64,000 nucleotides of DNA from Clostridiales bacterium Firm_11 (GCA_001604105.1 LVAQ01000006.1:434001-498000), one strand, 5' to 3'; shown: positions 45,863 through 56,738, numbered from the stretch's first letter. Notes: generated by a model from the sequence alone, not told the origin. Program-made: numbers and translations.

Positions 45863-48499
45863 TTATTGCTTCTTACTGGCCTTGATAGCGGCATGCGCTG
45901 CGGCAAGGCGAGCGATCGGCACGCGGAAGGGCGAGCAGCTTACATAATTCAGCCCAATCTTATGGCAGAATTCAATGGTGGAGGGATCTCCGCCATGTTC
46001 GCCGCAGATGCCCAGCTTGATATCCGGGCGGGTTTCTTTGCCCAGCTTCACAGCCATCTTAATCAGCTTGCCTACGCCATCCTGATCCAACCTGGCAAAG
46101 GGATCGCTCTCGAAAATCTTGTTCTCGTAGTAGCTATCCAGGAATTTGCCAGCGTCATCTCTGCTGAAGCCGAAAGTCATCTGCGTCAAATCGTTGGTGC
46201 CAAAACTGAAGAAGTCCGCATCCTTAGCGATTTCATCAGCCGTAACAGCTGCGCGCGGGATTTCAATCATGGTACCCACATGATAGGTGAGCGTCATTCC
46301 CTGCTCCGCGAATACTTTCTCGGCAGTCTCGACCACGATTTTCTTCACAAATGCCAATTCTTTGATGTCACATACCAGCGGAATCATGATCTCCGGCACA
46401 ACATCAAAGCTGTTGGTTCTCTTCACGGCAATCGCTGCTTGAAGTACCGCGCGGGTCTGCATACGGGCGATTTCTGGGAAAGTCACAGCCAGGCGGCAAC
46501 CGCGATGACCCATCATGGGATTGAACTCATGCAAGGCGTCAATCTTCTTGATGATCTTTTCGCTGGTGGTGCCCAGTTCCTTCGCCAGCGCGGCGATTTC
46601 CTCGGTCATGCTCTTCTGGGGGAGGAACTCATGCAGCGGCGGATCAAGGTAACGGATGGTCATCGGACGGCCTTCCAGCGCCTTGTACATTTCTTCAAAA
46701 TCGCTCTGTTGCATGGGCAGAATCTTCGCCAAGGCGGCTTCGCGCTTTTCGACGGTATCCGCAAGAATCATCTCGCGCATGGCCGCGATGCGATCTGCCT
46801 CAAAGAACATATGCTCCGTACGGCAAAGGCCGATGCCCTCCGCGCCGTATTCAACTGCCTGCCTGGTATCACGGGGTGTATCCGCATTGGTGCGCACTTT
46901 CAGGGTACGCGCTTTATCTGCCCATACCATCAGGCTTTCAAAATCACCGGAAACCGTGGCCTCTACGGTAGCAAGCTGCTCGCCGTAGATATTGCCGCTG
47001 GTGCCGTCCAGGGAGATATCATCACCCTGTTTGTATACCTTATCGCCCACGGTCAAAGTCTTTGTGTGTTCGTCGATGTGCAGCTCACCGCAACCCACCA
47101 CAGCCGCGCGACCCATGCCGCGTGCCACAACGGCCGCATGGCTGGTCATGCCGCCACGGGCGGTCAGGATGCCCTTGGACATATCCATGCCTTCGATATC
47201 TTCCGGCGTGGTCTCCTCGCGCACAAGCACCACCGCGATTCCAGCGCGGCCGGCCTCGGCGGCTTCTGCCGCGGTAAAGTAAATCTTGCCGGTGGCAGCG
47301 CCCGGGGAAGCGGGCAGGCCTTTGGCAATCGGCGTAGCCTTCTTGATGGCAGCAGGATCAAAATTGGGGTGCAGCAACGTATCCAACTGCTTTGGCTCCA
47401 CCTTGAGCACGGCTTCATCGGTGGTCAGCATGCCTTCAGCCACCAGATCCACAGCAATCTTCAGCGCAGCGGCGGCAGTGCGTTTGCCGTTGCGGGTCTG
47501 GAGCATATAGAGCTTGCCATGTTCGATGGTGAACTCCATATCCTGCATATCGCGATAGTGCTTTTCAAGCGTCTGCGCAATGGTGTTAAACTCGTTATAC
47601 ACCTCGGGCATGGTTTCCTCAAGCGCGGAAATGGGCAGCGGCGTACGGATGCCGGCAACCACGTCTTCGCCCTGCGCGTTCATCAGGAACTCGCCGTAGA
47701 GCTTCTTTTCGCCTGTGGAAGGGTTACGGGTAAAGGCAACACCAGTGCCGCTGTCATTACCCATGTTGCCGAACACCATGCTCTGTACGTTAACCGCGGT
47801 GCCCCAATCGCCCGGGATATCGTTCATGCGACGGTAGTAGATAGCACGGGGATTGTCCCAGCTGCGGAACACGGCCTTGATAGCCTCCAGAAGCTGCGTT
47901 TTGGGATCCTGTGGGAATTCCACGCCCTTTTCACGCAGGTAAATGGCCTTGTACTTTGCCACAACCTCTTTGAGGTCGTCGGCGGTCAGGTCGGTATCAT
48001 ACTTGGCGCCCTTGGCCTTTTTCACTTCGTCCAGCGCGCCTTCAAAAAGATTCTTTTTGACCTCCATCACAACATCGGAGAACATTTGGATGAAGCGGCG
48101 GTAGCTGTCATAGGCAAAGCGTTCGTTGCCGGTCTGCTTGGCAAGGCCAGCCACGGCTACGTCATTCAAGCCCAGGTTCAGGATGGTATCCATCATGCCA
48201 GGCATAGACGCGCGCGAACCAGAACGTACCGACACCAAGAATGGCTTTTCTAAATCGCCGAATTTCTTGCCGCAGATTTCTTCTGTATCTGCCAATGCCT
48301 TATCGATCTGCTGGAGAATATCCTCGCCGATGACTTGGTTATCCTGATAGTAGCGGGTGCAAGCTTCGGTCGTTACCGTAAAGCCTTGCGGCACCGGCAG
48401 GCCGATGTTTGTCATTTCTGCAAGGTTTGCGCCTTTGCCGCCAAGCAGTTCCCGCATATCGGCGTTTCCTTCTTTAAACAGGTAAACATATTTTGCCAT
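45863..48499 (-). CDS. ppdK: Pyruvate, phosphate dikinase
   Basis: An 878-residue enzyme that interconverts PEP, AMP and PPi with pyruvate, ATP and Pi; in anaerobes it often works in glycolysis. The N-terminal ATP-grasp domain begins LLGGKGANLAEM; the phosphohistidine motif is GGMTSHAAVVARGMGRAAVVG (His near residue 453); the PEP-binding barrel includes GIGLCRTEHMFF and the C-terminal CGEHGGDPSTIEFC with its catalytic Cys. The start at 48499 follows GGAAGG, and the promoter at 48575-48603 rules out the earlier ATG at 48583. Monocistronic. Confidence 0.96.
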   Translation of the reverse strand: MAKYVYLFKEGNADMRELLGGKGANLAEMTNIGLPVPQGFTVTTEACTRYYQDNQVIGEDILQQIDKALADTEEICGKKFGDLEKPFLVSVRSGSRASMPGMMDTILNLGLNDVAVAGLAKQTGNERFAYDSYRRFIQMFSDVVMEVKKNLFEGALDEVKKAKGAKYDTDLTADDLKEVVAKYKAIYLREKGVEFPQDPKTQLLEAIKAVFRSWDNPRAIYYRRMNDIPGDWGTAVNVQSMVFGNMGNDSGTGVAFTRNPSTGEKKLYGEFLMNAQGEDVVAGIRTPLPISALEETMPEVYNEFNTIAQTLEKHYRDMQDMEFTIEHGKLYMLQTRNGKRTAAAALKIAVDLVAEGMLTTDEAVLKVEPKQLDTLLHPNFDPAAIKKATPIAKGLPASPGAATGKIYFTAAEAAEAGRAGIAVVLVREETTPEDIEGMDMSKGILTARGGMTSHAAVVARGMGRAAVVGCGELHIDEHTKTLTVGDKVYKQGDDISLDGTSGNIYGEQLATVEATVSGDFESLMVWADKARTLKVRTNADTPRDTRQAVEYGAEGIGLCRTEHMFFEADRIAAMREMILADTVEKREAALAKILPMQQSDFEEMYKALEGRPMTIRYLDPPLHEFLPQKSMTEEIAALAKELGTTSEKIIKKIDALHEFNPMMGHRGCRLAVTFPEIARMQTRAVLQAAIAVKRTNSFDVVPEIMIPLVCDIKELAFVKKIVVETAEKVFAEQGMTLTYHVGTMIEIPRAAVTADEIAKDADFFSFGTNDLTQMTFGFSRDDAGKFLDSYYENKIFESDPFARLDQDGVGKLIKMAVKLGKETRPDIKLGICGEHGGDPSTIEFCHKIGLNYVSCSPFRVPIARLAAAHAAIKASKKQ

Positions 48500-48574
48500 G
48501 AATTCGCCTTCCCCCTCGTTGGTATTAAGGACAGTCACAGGTGTGCTGTTCTGATCCTGCATTGCATCCTTTAG

Positions 48575-48603
48575 ATTATACACGCATTATCTGTTTTGCG
48601 CAA
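48575..48603 (-). promoter_or_regulatory. ppdK promoter
   Basis: Reverse strand: TTGCGC (48603-48598), 17-nt spacer, TATAAT (48580-48575). Starts near 48568 and gives a 70-nt leader. Confidence 0.85.
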
Positions 48604-48692
48604 TATGACCGCTTTACTTTTTCCAATTGTTCATGCCAAAAACAGTTATAGAGAGAAGGTACGTTATCCGCTGATGCTCCTCTACAAGTCTC

Positions 48693-48721
48693 TTGACACT
48701 ACACCTGTGTTTCCGTATAAT
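48693..48721 (+). promoter_or_regulatory. Citrate synthase promoter
   Basis: TTGACA (48693-48698), 17-nt spacer, TATAAT (48716-48721): a perfect consensus. Divergent from the ppdK promoter 90 bp away. The transcript has a leader of about 107 nt. Confidence 0.92.
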
Positions 48722-48834
48722 CTTTTTGTAACATTTTATCATCAAAAGCGCGGAATCTACCAAAAAAAAGTCTTGAAGAAAGTTGAGATGACCCGCTGAG
48801 ACAAATCAAAAGTAAAGAGAGGGCAACATGAATT

Positions 48835-50217
48835 ATGATGAACACAAATGCTTCGCCGCTGGATCGTCTGGCGATCTACGCAGCCGCAAAGGAATCAAAC
48901 CTGCTCCAAAACGCGAAGATTGACCAGACGCTTTACCAGACCTATGGCGTCAAACGCGGCCTGCGTGACCAGAATGGCAAGGGCGTACTGGCAGGGCTTA
49001 CCGGAATATCGGAGATACAGTCCTACCGCGAAGAAAACGGCGAGAGTGTGCCTTGCGAAGGCAAACTTTGGTACCGCGGGTACAACATCGTCGATCTGGT
49101 TGACGGCGTTTTGGAAGGGCATCGATACGGCTTTGAAGAGACTGCTTACCTGTTGCTTTTTGGCGAGCTGCCCAACAAGGAACAGCTGACGGAATTTGTA
49201 CGCACAATGGCGGTCAGCCGCACGCTGCCCACCAACTTTGTGCGTGATGTGGTCATGAAGGCACCCAGTGCCGATATGATGAACACCCTCAGCCGCAGTG
49301 TACTCACCTTAGCCAGCTATGACGATAATGTTGCCGATCTTGCTATTGCAAATGTGCTACGGCAATGCCTCATGCTTATTGCGGTTTTCCCGATGCTTGC
49401 GGTGTATGGCTATCAAAGCTATAACCATTATGAAAAAGATGACAGCCTGTATATCCATCGGCCGGATGAGAGCCTTTCCACCGCGGAAAACCTGCTGCGG
49501 ATGCTCCGGCCGGATAAAGCCTATACCGAGCTGGAGGCGCGGGTGCTTGATCTGGCACTGCTACTTCATATGGAACACGGCGGCGGTAATAACTCCACCT
49601 TTACCACGCATGTAGTCACCTCTTCGGGTACGGATACCTACAGCACCGTGGCCGCGGCGCTGGCAAGCCTGAAAGGTCCCAAGCATGGCGGCGCGAACAT
49701 CAAAGTCGTGCAGATGATGGCGGATCTCAAGCGCAATGTCACCGATATCAGCGATGAAGATGCCGTAAGCGCGTACCTCAAGCGTCTGCTCAGCCGCGAA
49801 GCGTTCGACCGCAAAGGGCTTATCTATGGCATGGGGCACGCGGTGTATTCCATCAGTGACCCGCGCGCAACCATCTTCCGCGGTTTTGTGGAGCAGTTGG
49901 CCGATGAGAAGCATAAAAAACGTGAGTATTCCCTCTATGCGATGGTGGAACGGCTCGCGCCGGAGATCATCGCAAAGGAACGCCACATTTACAAGGGCGT
50001 CAGCGCGAATGTGGACTTTTACAGCGGGCTTACCTATTCCATGCTGGGCATCCCGGAAGAGCTATTCACGCCCATCTTTGCCATTGCGCGCATTGTGGGC
50101 TGGAGCGCGCACCGCATCGAAGAGCTCATCAACATGGATAAGATCATCCGTCCCGCCTATAAGGCTGTGATGCCGAACCGGGCATATAAGCCGCTTGGCG
50201 AACGCAGCACCGATTGA
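48835..50217 (+). CDS. Citrate synthase
   Basis: A 460-residue citrate synthase. LLHMEHGGGNNSTFTTHVVTSSGTDTYSTVAAALASLKGPKHGGAN near residues 243-288 and GMGHAVYSISDPRATIFR near 335-352 contain the catalytic His, His and Asp pattern of the family. It condenses acetyl-CoA and oxaloacetate. No other TCA-cycle gene is next to it; in this kind of anaerobe it probably feeds the glutamate branch. Either ATG (48835 or 48838) may be used; the ribosome binding site (GAGAGGG) is 11 nt away, which is long. An ATG at 48828 is better spaced but opens only a 31-codon frame. Confidence 0.94.
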   Translation: MMNTNASPLDRLAIYAAAKESNLLQNAKIDQTLYQTYGVKRGLRDQNGKGVLAGLTGISEIQSYREENGESVPCEGKLWYRGYNIVDLVDGVLEGHRYGFEETAYLLLFGELPNKEQLTEFVRTMAVSRTLPTNFVRDVVMKAPSADMMNTLSRSVLTLASYDDNVADLAIANVLRQCLMLIAVFPMLAVYGYQSYNHYEKDDSLYIHRPDESLSTAENLLRMLRPDKAYTELEARVLDLALLLHMEHGGGNNSTFTTHVVTSSGTDTYSTVAAALASLKGPKHGGANIKVVQMMADLKRNVTDISDEDAVSAYLKRLLSREAFDRKGLIYGMGHAVYSISDPRATIFRGFVEQLADEKHKKREYSLYAMVERLAPEIIAKERHIYKGVSANVDFYSGLTYSMLGIPEELFTPIFAIARIVGWSAHRIEELINMDKIIRPAYKAVMPNRAYKPLGERSTD

Positions 50218-50233
50218 CGCATGGCACGCACAG

Positions 50234-50276
50234 GGGCAGGGAATTGTATGCTTGTGTACAACTCCCTGCCCTTTTT
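50234..50276 (+). terminator. Citrate synthase terminator
   Basis: GGGCAGGG and CCCTGCCC arms extended by TTGTA/TACAA pairing, followed by TTTTTG. Confidence 0.9.
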
Positions 50277-50337
50277 GCAGTTTATTTTCTTGAATTAGCC
50301 TCCGTTTTTGACCACCGTCACATGCCATCAAACGGCT

Positions 50338-52347
50338 TTATCGGTTCGGCTTTTTAAGCCTGCGCCGCTTCGTTTGCGGTTTTTGCACGTTGGATTTTTC
50401 TCCCTTCAGGCTGAAAAGCTCATCGCGCAGCCTGGCTGCTTTCTCAAAATCCAGTGATTTCGCGGCGGAAAGCATCTGATCCTCTATGCTGCTCAACAAC
50501 TGCTGGCGTTCTTCCTCGGTCATGCTTTCGGGTGCGCCGGCGGCAAAATCGTTGGTAATCTTCAGCAGTGCCTGCACGGTACTCTTAACGCTCTGCGGTG
50601 TGATGCCATGCATCGCATTATACGCCTCCTGCAAAGCGCGGCGGCGATTCGTTTCATTCATGGCGCGCATCATGCTGTCGGTAAGTGTATCGCCGTAGAG
50701 GATCACGCGGCCTTCCACATTGCGTGCAGCGCGTCCAATGGTTTGGATGAGCGATGTTTCGCTGCGCAGAAAGCCTTCCTTGTCCGCATCCAGGATGGCG
50801 ACCAGGCTTACCTCGGGCATATCCAACCCTTCACGCAGCAGGTTGATGCCCACCATTACATCAAACTCGCCCAGTCGCAGGTCACGGATGAGTTGTGTAC
50901 GTTCCATGGTTTGGATGTCGCTGTGCAGGTACTTGACCCGAATGCCCAGGTTCTTCAAATAATCCGTAAGCCCTTCCGCCATACGTTTGGTAAGGGTCGT
51001 TACCAGCACACGCTCGTTGCGCTCCACCGTACGGTTGATCTCGCCCACCAAATCATCCACCTGCCCGGTGGCTGGGTGCAGAATAACCTTCGGATCCAGC
51101 AACCCCGTCGGGCGGATGATCTGCTCCACAATGTTTTGCGCCTTCTCCAGTTCATAAGCGGCGGGCGTGGCGCTCACATAGATGGTTTGGTTCTGCCTTT
51201 TCTGGAACTCCTCAAAAACAAGCGGACGGTTGTCAAATGCAGATGGCAGGCGGAAGCCGTAATCCACCAGCGATTGCTTGCGCGCGCGGTCGCCATTGTA
51301 CATGGCGCGTATCTGCGGCACGGTCACATGGCTTTCATCAATAAGCATCAGGAAGTCCTTGGGAAAATAGTCCAGCAGCGTGTAGGGCGCATCTCCTGGA
51401 TTTCGCCCATCAAAATAACGGCTGTAATTCTCGATGCCCGTGCAAAAACCAATCTGCCGGAGCATTTCCAGATCGTATTGCGTGCGTTGCCTAAGGCGCA
51501 TGGCGTATAGCGGTTGCTCTTCTTCCTTAAGCTGCGCGACACGGGCTTCCAAATCCTGCTCAATTACCGAAAGCTGGCTGGTCATCTTGTCCCGATCCAT
51601 GGCGTAATGGGTTGCGGGAAATACCATGGCATGTTCCAGTACGCTGATCGGGTTGCCTGTAACGACTTCGATCTCGCGAATTCGCTCAATCTCGTCGCCG
51701 AAAAACTCCACACGCAGCGCATGCTCCCGCTCGTTTACCGGGATGATCTCCAATACATCTCCCCGTACACGGAAGCTGCCGCGCACGAACTCAAAATCAT
51801 TACGATTATACTGAATCTCGACCAGCCGCTGGATAAGCTTTTCCCGCGTCATCTGCATGCCTGGGCGCATGCTCACCATCATGCCCTCATACTCGCTGGG
51901 GTCGCCCATGGAATAGATACAGCTCACGCTGGCGACGATGATCACATCCCGCCGCTCCCGTACCGCCGCGGTCGCGCTGTGTCGCAATCGGTCAATCTCC
52001 TCATTGATGGAAGAATCCTTCTCAATATAGGTATCACTGGAAGCAATGTAAGCTTCCGGCTGGTAATAATCATAGTAGCTCACAAAGTACTCCACCGCGC
52101 TATCGGGGAAAAACGCCCGGAACTCGCTGCATAGCTGCGCCGCGAGCGTTTTGTTGTGGGCAATCACCAGCGTGGGCTTTTGTACCCTTTCAATGATGGA
52201 TGCCATGGTATACGTCTTGCCGCTGCCTGTTACACCCAGCAAAACTTGATCGGTAAGGCCGCTTTGGATGCCTTCCGCAAGGCTGGTAATCGCGGCCGGC
52301 TGATCCCCGCTGGCCTGATAAGGCGCTTTGAGAACAAATCGGTTCAT
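50338..52347 (-). CDS. uvrB: Excinuclease ABC subunit B
   Basis: A 669-residue helicase-like damage verifier of nucleotide excision repair. [13 protein letters not shown] near residue 38 is Walker [37 protein letters not shown] near 91-125 is the beta-hairpin region that inserts in [17 protein letters not shown] near 330 is Walker B; and [17 protein letters not shown] near 537 is motif VI. A UVR motif at the C-terminus binds UvrC. The start follows GGGAGG. No uvrA or uvrC is adjacent. Confidence 0.97.
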   Translation of the reverse strand: MNRFVLKAPYQASGDQPAAITSLAEGIQSGLTDQVLLGVTGSGKTYTMASIIERVQKPTLVIAHNKTLAAQLCSEFRAFFPDSAVEYFVSYYDYYQPEAYIASSDTYIEKDSSINEEIDRLRHSATAAVRERRDVIIVASVSCIYSMGDPSEYEGMMVSMRPGMQMTREKLIQRLVEIQYNRNDFEFVRGSFRVRGDVLEIIPVNEREHALRVEFFGDEIERIREIEVVTGNPISVLEHAMVFPATHYAMDRDKMTSQLSVIEQDLEARVAQLKEEEQPLYAMRLRQRTQYDLEMLRQIGFCTGIENYSRYFDGRNPGDAPYTLLDYFPKDFLMLIDESHVTVPQIRAMYNGDRARKQSLVDYGFRLPSAFDNRPLVFEEFQKRQNQTIYVSATPAAYELEKAQNIVEQIIRPTGLLDPKVILHPATGQVDDLVGEINRTVERNERVLVTTLTKRMAEGLTDYLKNLGIRVKYLHSDIQTMERTQLIRDLRLGEFDVMVGINLLREGLDMPEVSLVAILDADKEGFLRSETSLIQTIGRAARNVEGRVILYGDTLTDSMMRAMNETNRRRALQEAYNAMHGITPQSVKSTVQALLKITNDFAAGAPESMTEEERQQLLSSIEDQMLSAAKSLDFEKAARLRDELFSLKGEKSNVQKPQTKRRRLKKPNR

Positions 52348-52377
52348 GGTTCATCCTCCCGTGCATTTCTCAAACCC

Positions 52378-52406
52378 ATTGTACCATGAAGCCAGCAAAA
52401 TGGAAA
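52378..52406 (-). promoter_or_regulatory. uvrB promoter
   Basis: Reverse strand: TTTCCA (52406-52401), 17-nt spacer, TACAAT (52383-52378) with an extended TGG. No LexA-like box was found in it by eye. Confidence 0.5.
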
Positions 52407-52600
52407 CACTTGTTTGTGTTATTATCGAGATTAGGTTCATTTGGTCAAATTTCCTGCCGCAATGTAGCAAGCTAACTGCAATCCGTGCCCTATTGTCAGA
52501 TTGCTTGCGCATGGCGCGGGTAGATGAATGTTTCTTGAAGTTGCTTTACGTTGCCTGAGCATCCTCCCCGCTCCATGCGCACACCCTTACGCGCATCGCA
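52407..52600. other. Spacer without a supported gene
   Basis: Between the uvrB promoter and the cassette terminator nothing coding or structured is evident. Confidence 0.4.
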
Positions 52601-52643
52601 AATAACCCGCAAAGTAAGCAACTGGCTTGCCTTGCGGGTTATT
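52601..52643 (-). terminator. Terminator of the dnaK-J cassette
   Basis: AATAACCCGCAA and TTGCGGGTTATT arms (12 bp) with an inner AAGC/GCTT stem; 58 nt past the last gene of the cassette. U-tract is weak on both strands. Confidence 0.6.
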
Positions 52644-52701
52644 ACCTATCAAGATAGCGTCACCACATTATCCTTGGTAAGCGCCTTTACATACGGATGA
52701 T

Positions 52702-53115
52702 TCAGCCCTTTTGCGTGAAACTGTTATGGCAGCGCCCACAAGTAACCGTGACCACGCCAGCTCCACGCGGCAACTTGAGCCAAGCCTTACAGCTGGGGCA
52801 GCGAAAATACTTGTACTGCTTGCGATTGTTGAAGCGTGTTCTTGCTTGTTTCGCATTCGTTTGCATCCGATTCTTCCGCGTCAGGTAACGCCTGTTTTCC
52901 GCCGATCGCTTTTCTGTATTGCGAGAGAACACCCGAAAAAGGGTATACCCATACACAGCCATCGAAACCAAGCTAAGGAGCCCGCTTCCCAGCAATGCCG
53001 AAAGCACATACAGCCCTAGCCCAGTCCAGACTAATGCCAACGAAAGCTGATCCACACCCTGCCGCCCCGCCATCAAATTGCGCAGCGACTGCTTGATTCT
53101 CTCCCAGAATGTCAT
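52702..53115 (-). CDS. Membrane-anchored zinc-ribbon protein
   Basis: A 137-residue protein, family not recognised. Residues 25-60 are hydrophobic (LALVWTGLGLYVLSALLGSGLLSLVSMAVYGYTLF, probably two membrane segments). A basic stretch (RTRFNNRKQYKY) follows, then a C-terminal zinc ribbon (CPSCKAWLKLP ... VTCGRCHNSF). The last gene of the dnaK-DUF5685-J-domain cassette, 70 nt after the J-domain gene, which suggests a chaperone or membrane-bound accessory role. Confidence 0.75.
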   Translation of the reverse strand: MTFWERIKQSLRNLMAGRQGVDQLSLALVWTGLGLYVLSALLGSGLLSLVSMAVYGYTLFRVFSRNTEKRSAENRRYLTRKNRMQTNAKQARTRFNNRKQYKYFRCPSCKAWLKLPRGAGVVTVTCGRCHNSFTQKG

Positions 53116-53185
53116 CGTGTTGTCCTCCTCGATTCCCTGTCAAAAGCTTCAAATTCGATTTCCTTACATTGTAAAAACTAAGGCG

Positions 53186-53983
53186 TCAGTAGCAGCATAC
53201 ATTGCATTGTCCGCGAAAACAGCAGTTGCATAGCACATTGATCAGCATCAGCGAAACACAGGGGTTGCTGCAAAGCGCTCCGGTAAACCCACGTTGGGAA
53301 CCAGATTGCTGATAGGTTTGCCCGCTCGCCTGCAGCGCGCTTAACAGTTCACGGTACGCAACTTCATCCGGCGCCATTTCAACGGCAGTACGCGCATGGC
53401 TTAGCGCCGCTACCCGCTTCCCAAGCCCGATGTCGATGCGCGCGCTCCAGTAATACCATGCGGCTTTACGATCGCGGATGCTGGTTAGCATCTCCGCCGC
53501 GCGCTGATAGCTACCGTCCAGTACGGCGTCCTCGACCGTTTTAAGCAGCGGGTCATACTCTGTATAGGTGGTTTGGGTCGTACGATAAGTCTGTTGCTGC
53601 TGCGCGCGCCGAAAAAACTCTCCGAAACCAAAAGGGTCATAATCTCCATACCCCCCGCCGGAAGAGCCGCCGTAGCCGCCCGAACCATAGCTGCCGCTGC
53701 CGCGCGAACCATACTCGCCCGTGCCATAACCGCCGGTGCCATATCCGCCTGCTCCATAGCCGCCATAGCCGCCACTGCCGTATTGCTGATTGCCAGCCTG
53801 CCCTTTGTTCTTGATAAGCAGCGTATAGGCTTCGTTGACTTCCTTCATTTTGGCTTCGGCACTGGCGCTCCCGCCGTTGAGATCGGGGTGATATTTCTTG
53901 GCCAGCTTACGGTAAGCCGTCTTGATTTGGTCATCCGTTGCGGTGTGGGGCACGCCAAGCACCTCATACGGGTCTCTGTTCAT
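53186..53983 (-). CDS. J-domain protein with Gly/Tyr-rich linker and Cys-rich tail
   Basis: A 265-residue DnaJ-type co-chaperone. The J-domain is residues 1-60, with the essential HPD motif in KKYHPDLNG. Residues 67-120 are a low-complexity Gly/Tyr/Ser linker (repeats such as [10 protein letters not shown]). Residues 145-225 look helical and TPR-like ([43 protein letters not shown]). The last 25 residues are Cys-rich ([13 protein letters not shown]). There is no classical zinc-finger domain of DnaJ. It stimulates Hsp70 ATPase, most likely the DnaK encoded three genes upstream. The 5' end overlaps DUF5685 by 20 nt, and AAGGAG precedes the ATG at 53983. Confidence 0.88.
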   Translation of the reverse strand: MNRDPYEVLGVPHTATDDQIKTAYRKLAKKYHPDLNGGSASAEAKMKEVNEAYTLLIKNKGQAGNQQYGSGGYGGYGAGGYGTGGYGTGEYGSRGSGSYGSGGYGGSSGGGYGDYDPFGFGEFFRRAQQQQTYRTTQTTYTEYDPLLKTVEDAVLDGSYQRAAEMLTSIRDRKAAWYYWSARIDIGLGKRVAALSHARTAVEMAPDEVAYRELLSALQASGQTYQQSGSQRGFTGALCSNPCVSLMLINVLCNCCFRGQCNVCCY

Positions 53984-54833
53984 GGTCACTCTCCTTCAGC
54001 TTGCCCTGTTTCCGGCTTGCCTTTGCCTGCTTTTGTCGGTAGCGCATCCACACTCCGGCATAGAGGATGTTGCGCAATATCCCCACATCCTTAACCAGCG
54101 GCAGTAGTTCAAACGCTTGTGTGGCTTCCGCGATCACATAGGTTAGGCTGTCCAGGCAAAGGCTTTCAAAATCCGTCTGCTTACGATAAGGAACCAACGG
54201 ATTATAACGCTTTTTACGGATATCGGCTGCCAAATCATCATATGCGTCCATCAGATAGATGAATCGCCCAAGCCCTTCGCCCATCGCGCGCAGCGGAACC
54301 GCCCACATATCGCCCTGGTATACGAAAATCTCGCCCAGCATACGCGCGGTAAGGTTTGCGGGCGCGTCCGGCTCCAACACCTTTTGCTGTTCAATGCCGC
54401 CAATATCATCCAGCGCACGCCGTATCGCGGCGCACTTCTCCGGATGCCGCCCCTCCACCTGCGCATACGCGTTCCTTAGCAGCGCCGCCTCCGCGCGCCC
54501 CGCCAGGCTTCGCTCATCCATCCAATCATCCCTGCATTTATGGTAGGCAAGGGCGATGTTCATATCCGCGCAGTAATCTGCGATGGGGTTTGTGAGCTTC
54601 TGGCGCGGCTTGATGGGATGCGGCGGGCAGCGCCCGCTTACCAACTGTTCTTCCGGCTCATATAGCGAGCTTAACAGCAGGTAAAGAAAGGTCATATCAT
54701 TGCTGAGCGTCACACGACCCGCATTGCCAAACCGCATCATTAACACGTTGCAGAGTCCGCAATAGTACGCCTGATAACGATCCCGCTCTTCCTGGGAAAG
54801 CTCGGCCGGGTTGATGGTCACATACCCAAACAC
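53964..54833 (-). CDS. DUF5685-like protein
   Basis: A 289-residue soluble protein that resembles DUF5685: [30 protein letters not shown] near the start, a Cys-rich segment ([29 protein letters not shown]), and long amphipathic helices in the middle ([18 protein letters not shown]). Function is unknown. Its gene lies 42 nt after dnaK and overlaps the J-domain gene, so translation is linked; a role in Hsp70 assembly is a plausible inference. Confidence 0.82.
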   Translation of the reverse strand: MFGYVTINPAELSQEERDRYQAYYCGLCNVLMMRFGNAGRVTLSNDMTFLYLLLSSLYEPEEQLVSGRCPPHPIKPRQKLTNPIADYCADMNIALAYHKCRDDWMDERSLAGRAEAALLRNAYAQVEGRHPEKCAAIRRALDDIGGIEQQKVLEPDAPANLTARMLGEIFVYQGDMWAVPLRAMGEGLGRFIYLMDAYDDLAADIRKKRYNPLVPYRKQTDFESLCLDSLTYVIAEATQAFELLPLVKDVGILRNILYAGVWMRYRQKQAKASRKQGKLKESDHEQRPV

Positions 54834-54875
54834 CTTATCGCACCCTTTCCCCTACTAAGCGCCGTCGCGGGTTGG

Positions 54876-56663
54876 TTACTGCTCATCCTTGGGCTGTGCG
54901 GATGCATAATCCGCGTCCATGGCGCCATCTTCGGTCGCGGAAGCCTGCCCGGCATCGGTATAATGCCCTGCTGCTGCAAGCGCGCGTTCCAGCTCTTCGC
55001 ATGCGATCTGCAAGCCAGCATCGTCATGATCATCCAGCGCCTTTTGCGTACGCTTGCGGATTTCCTCAACCTGTTCCTTATCCTGCGGTTTCAGCTTTCG
55101 GGCGATGCTCTTGGCTTCATAGCATAGCTGTTCGCCACGGTTGCGAAGCTCCGCGCTTTGCTTGCGCAGGCGATCCTCCGCCGCAAATCGTTCCGCGTCC
55201 CGTATAGCTTGGTCAATCTCCGCGCTGGACATGTTACTGCTTTGCGTGAGCGTGATTTCCTGATGCTTTCCTGTGCCCATATCCTTCGCAGAAACATTGA
55301 CGATGCCGTTCGCGTCGATGGCAAACGTTACTTCGATCTGCGGGATGCCACGCAATGCGCGCCGGATGCCCGTGAGTTTGAATTTTCCCAGCGTTTTATT
55401 ATAGGAAGCGATCTCCCGCTCCCCTTGCAGCACATGAATCTCCACCTGCGTCTGAAAATTGGCCGCCGTGGTAAAAATTTGGCTGCGTTTGACGGGAATG
55501 GATGTGTTGCGGTCAATCAGGCGGCTGTAAACGTCGCCAACGGTCTCAATGCCCAAGGAAAGCGGCGTGACATCCAGCAGCAAAAGCCCTGTCACCTGTC
55601 CCTGAAGCACCCCGCCTTGCAGCGTGGCGCCCATTGCCACACACTCATCCGGGTTTACGCCCTTGCTGGGTTCTTGCCCCGTAAAACGCTTCACAGCTTC
55701 CTGCACCGCGGGGATGCGCGTGCTGCCGCCCACCAGTAAAACACGGCCCAGCTCCGCAGGAGTCAGCCCCGCGTCATTCATCGCCTGCTTGACAGACCCC
55801 ATCGTAGCTTCCACCAGAGAGCGCGTCAAATCATCGAATTTTGCGCGGGACAACGTTACTTCCAAGTGTTTTGCGCCGTCCTTGCCGCTCGCAATAAAAG
55901 GCAGGCTTACGGTGGTGGTATTGGTGGCGCTTAGCTCTATCTTCGCTTTTTCCGCGGCTTCCCGAATCCGCTGCATGGCGGTTGGGTCGCGCGCAAGGTC
56001 AACCTTATCGGTTTTTTTGAATTCCGCAACCAGCCAGTTGGTAATCAAACGATCAAAATCATCGCCGCCCAGCCGATTGTTGCCTGCCGTGGCAAGCACT
56101 TCAATCACTTCGCGGTTGATATCCAGAATGCTTACATCAAAGGTGCCGCCGCCCAGATCATACACCATGATCTTCATGCTCTCGCCCTTATCCGCGCCAT
56201 ACGCCATGGCCGCCGCGGTTGGCTCGTTTACGATACGCAAAACATTAAGCCCCGCAATGCGACCCGCATCCTTGGTAGCTTGCCGTTGACTGTCGCTGAA
56301 ATACGCGGGTACGGTGATCACCGCATCCGTTACGGCTTCCCCCAGATAACTCTCCGCGTCCGCTTTGAGCTTTTGCAGGATCATCGCGCTGATTTCCTGC
56401 GGCGTATATGCCTTGCCATCGATCTTCACGCGGTTATCCGTGCCCATTTCACGCTTGATGCTCATGATGGTGCGTTCACTGTTGGTCACTGCCTGCCGCT
56501 TGGCCGCGCTGCCAACAATACGCTCACCATTTTTAGCAAATGCCACCACCGATGGTGTGGTACGCGCGCCTTCCGCATTGGGAATCACAACTGGTTCCCC
56601 ATTCTCCAGAAATGCGACGCAGGAATTGGTGGTGCCAAGATCGATGCCGATGGTTCTTCCCAT
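54876..56663 (-). CDS. dnaK: Hsp70 chaperone DnaK
   Basis: A 595-residue Hsp70. Start [30 protein letters not shown] near residue 165; [28 protein letters not shown] near 310; then a substrate-binding domain ([17 protein letters not shown], near 360) and a helical lid. It uses ATP cycling to fold peptides. It is slightly shorter than standard DnaK and lacks grpE and a full dnaJ neighbour, so it may be a paralogue dedicated to this cassette. No CIRCE (TTAGCACTC) repeat lies upstream. AAGGAGG precedes the start at 56663. Confidence 0.95.
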   Translation of the reverse strand: MGRTIGIDLGTTNSCVAFLENGEPVVIPNAEGARTTPSVVAFAKNGERIVGSAAKRQAVTNSERTIMSIKREMGTDNRVKIDGKAYTPQEISAMILQKLKADAESYLGEAVTDAVITVPAYFSDSQRQATKDAGRIAGLNVLRIVNEPTAAAMAYGADKGESMKIMVYDLGGGTFDVSILDINREVIEVLATAGNNRLGGDDFDRLITNWLVAEFKKTDKVDLARDPTAMQRIREAAEKAKIELSATNTTTVSLPFIASGKDGAKHLEVTLSRAKFDDLTRSLVEATMGSVKQAMNDAGLTPAELGRVLLVGGSTRIPAVQEAVKRFTGQEPSKGVNPDECVAMGATLQGGVLQGQVTGLLLLDVTPLSLGIETVGDVYSRLIDRNTSIPVKRSQIFTTAANFQTQVEIHVLQGEREIASYNKTLGKFKLTGIRRALRGIPQIEVTFAIDANGIVNVSAKDMGTGKHQEITLTQSSNMSSAEIDQAIRDAERFAAEDRLRKQSAELRNRGEQLCYEAKSIARKLKPQDKEQVEEIRKRTQKALDDHDDAGLQIACEELERALAAAGHYTDAGQASATEDGAMDADYASAQPKDEQ

Positions 56664-56709
56664 AGATAGGATCCTCCTTGCGGGGACTGCTTCAAAAAGC
56701 GTCCGTACA

Positions 56710-56738
56710 ATGGTATCATACACGTAAACCGTGAGCAA
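56710..56738 (-). promoter_or_regulatory. dnaK cassette promoter
   Basis: Reverse strand: TTGCTC (56738-56733), 17-nt spacer, TACCAT (56715-56710). Weakly conserved at the -10. Confidence 0.5.

Noticed and set aside
45860..48253. Plus-strand 797-codon frame opposite ppdK
   Set aside because: A long antisense frame caused by codon bias of ppdK; the protein is rich in His, Gln and Arg and has no motif, while the minus strand encodes a complete PPDK.
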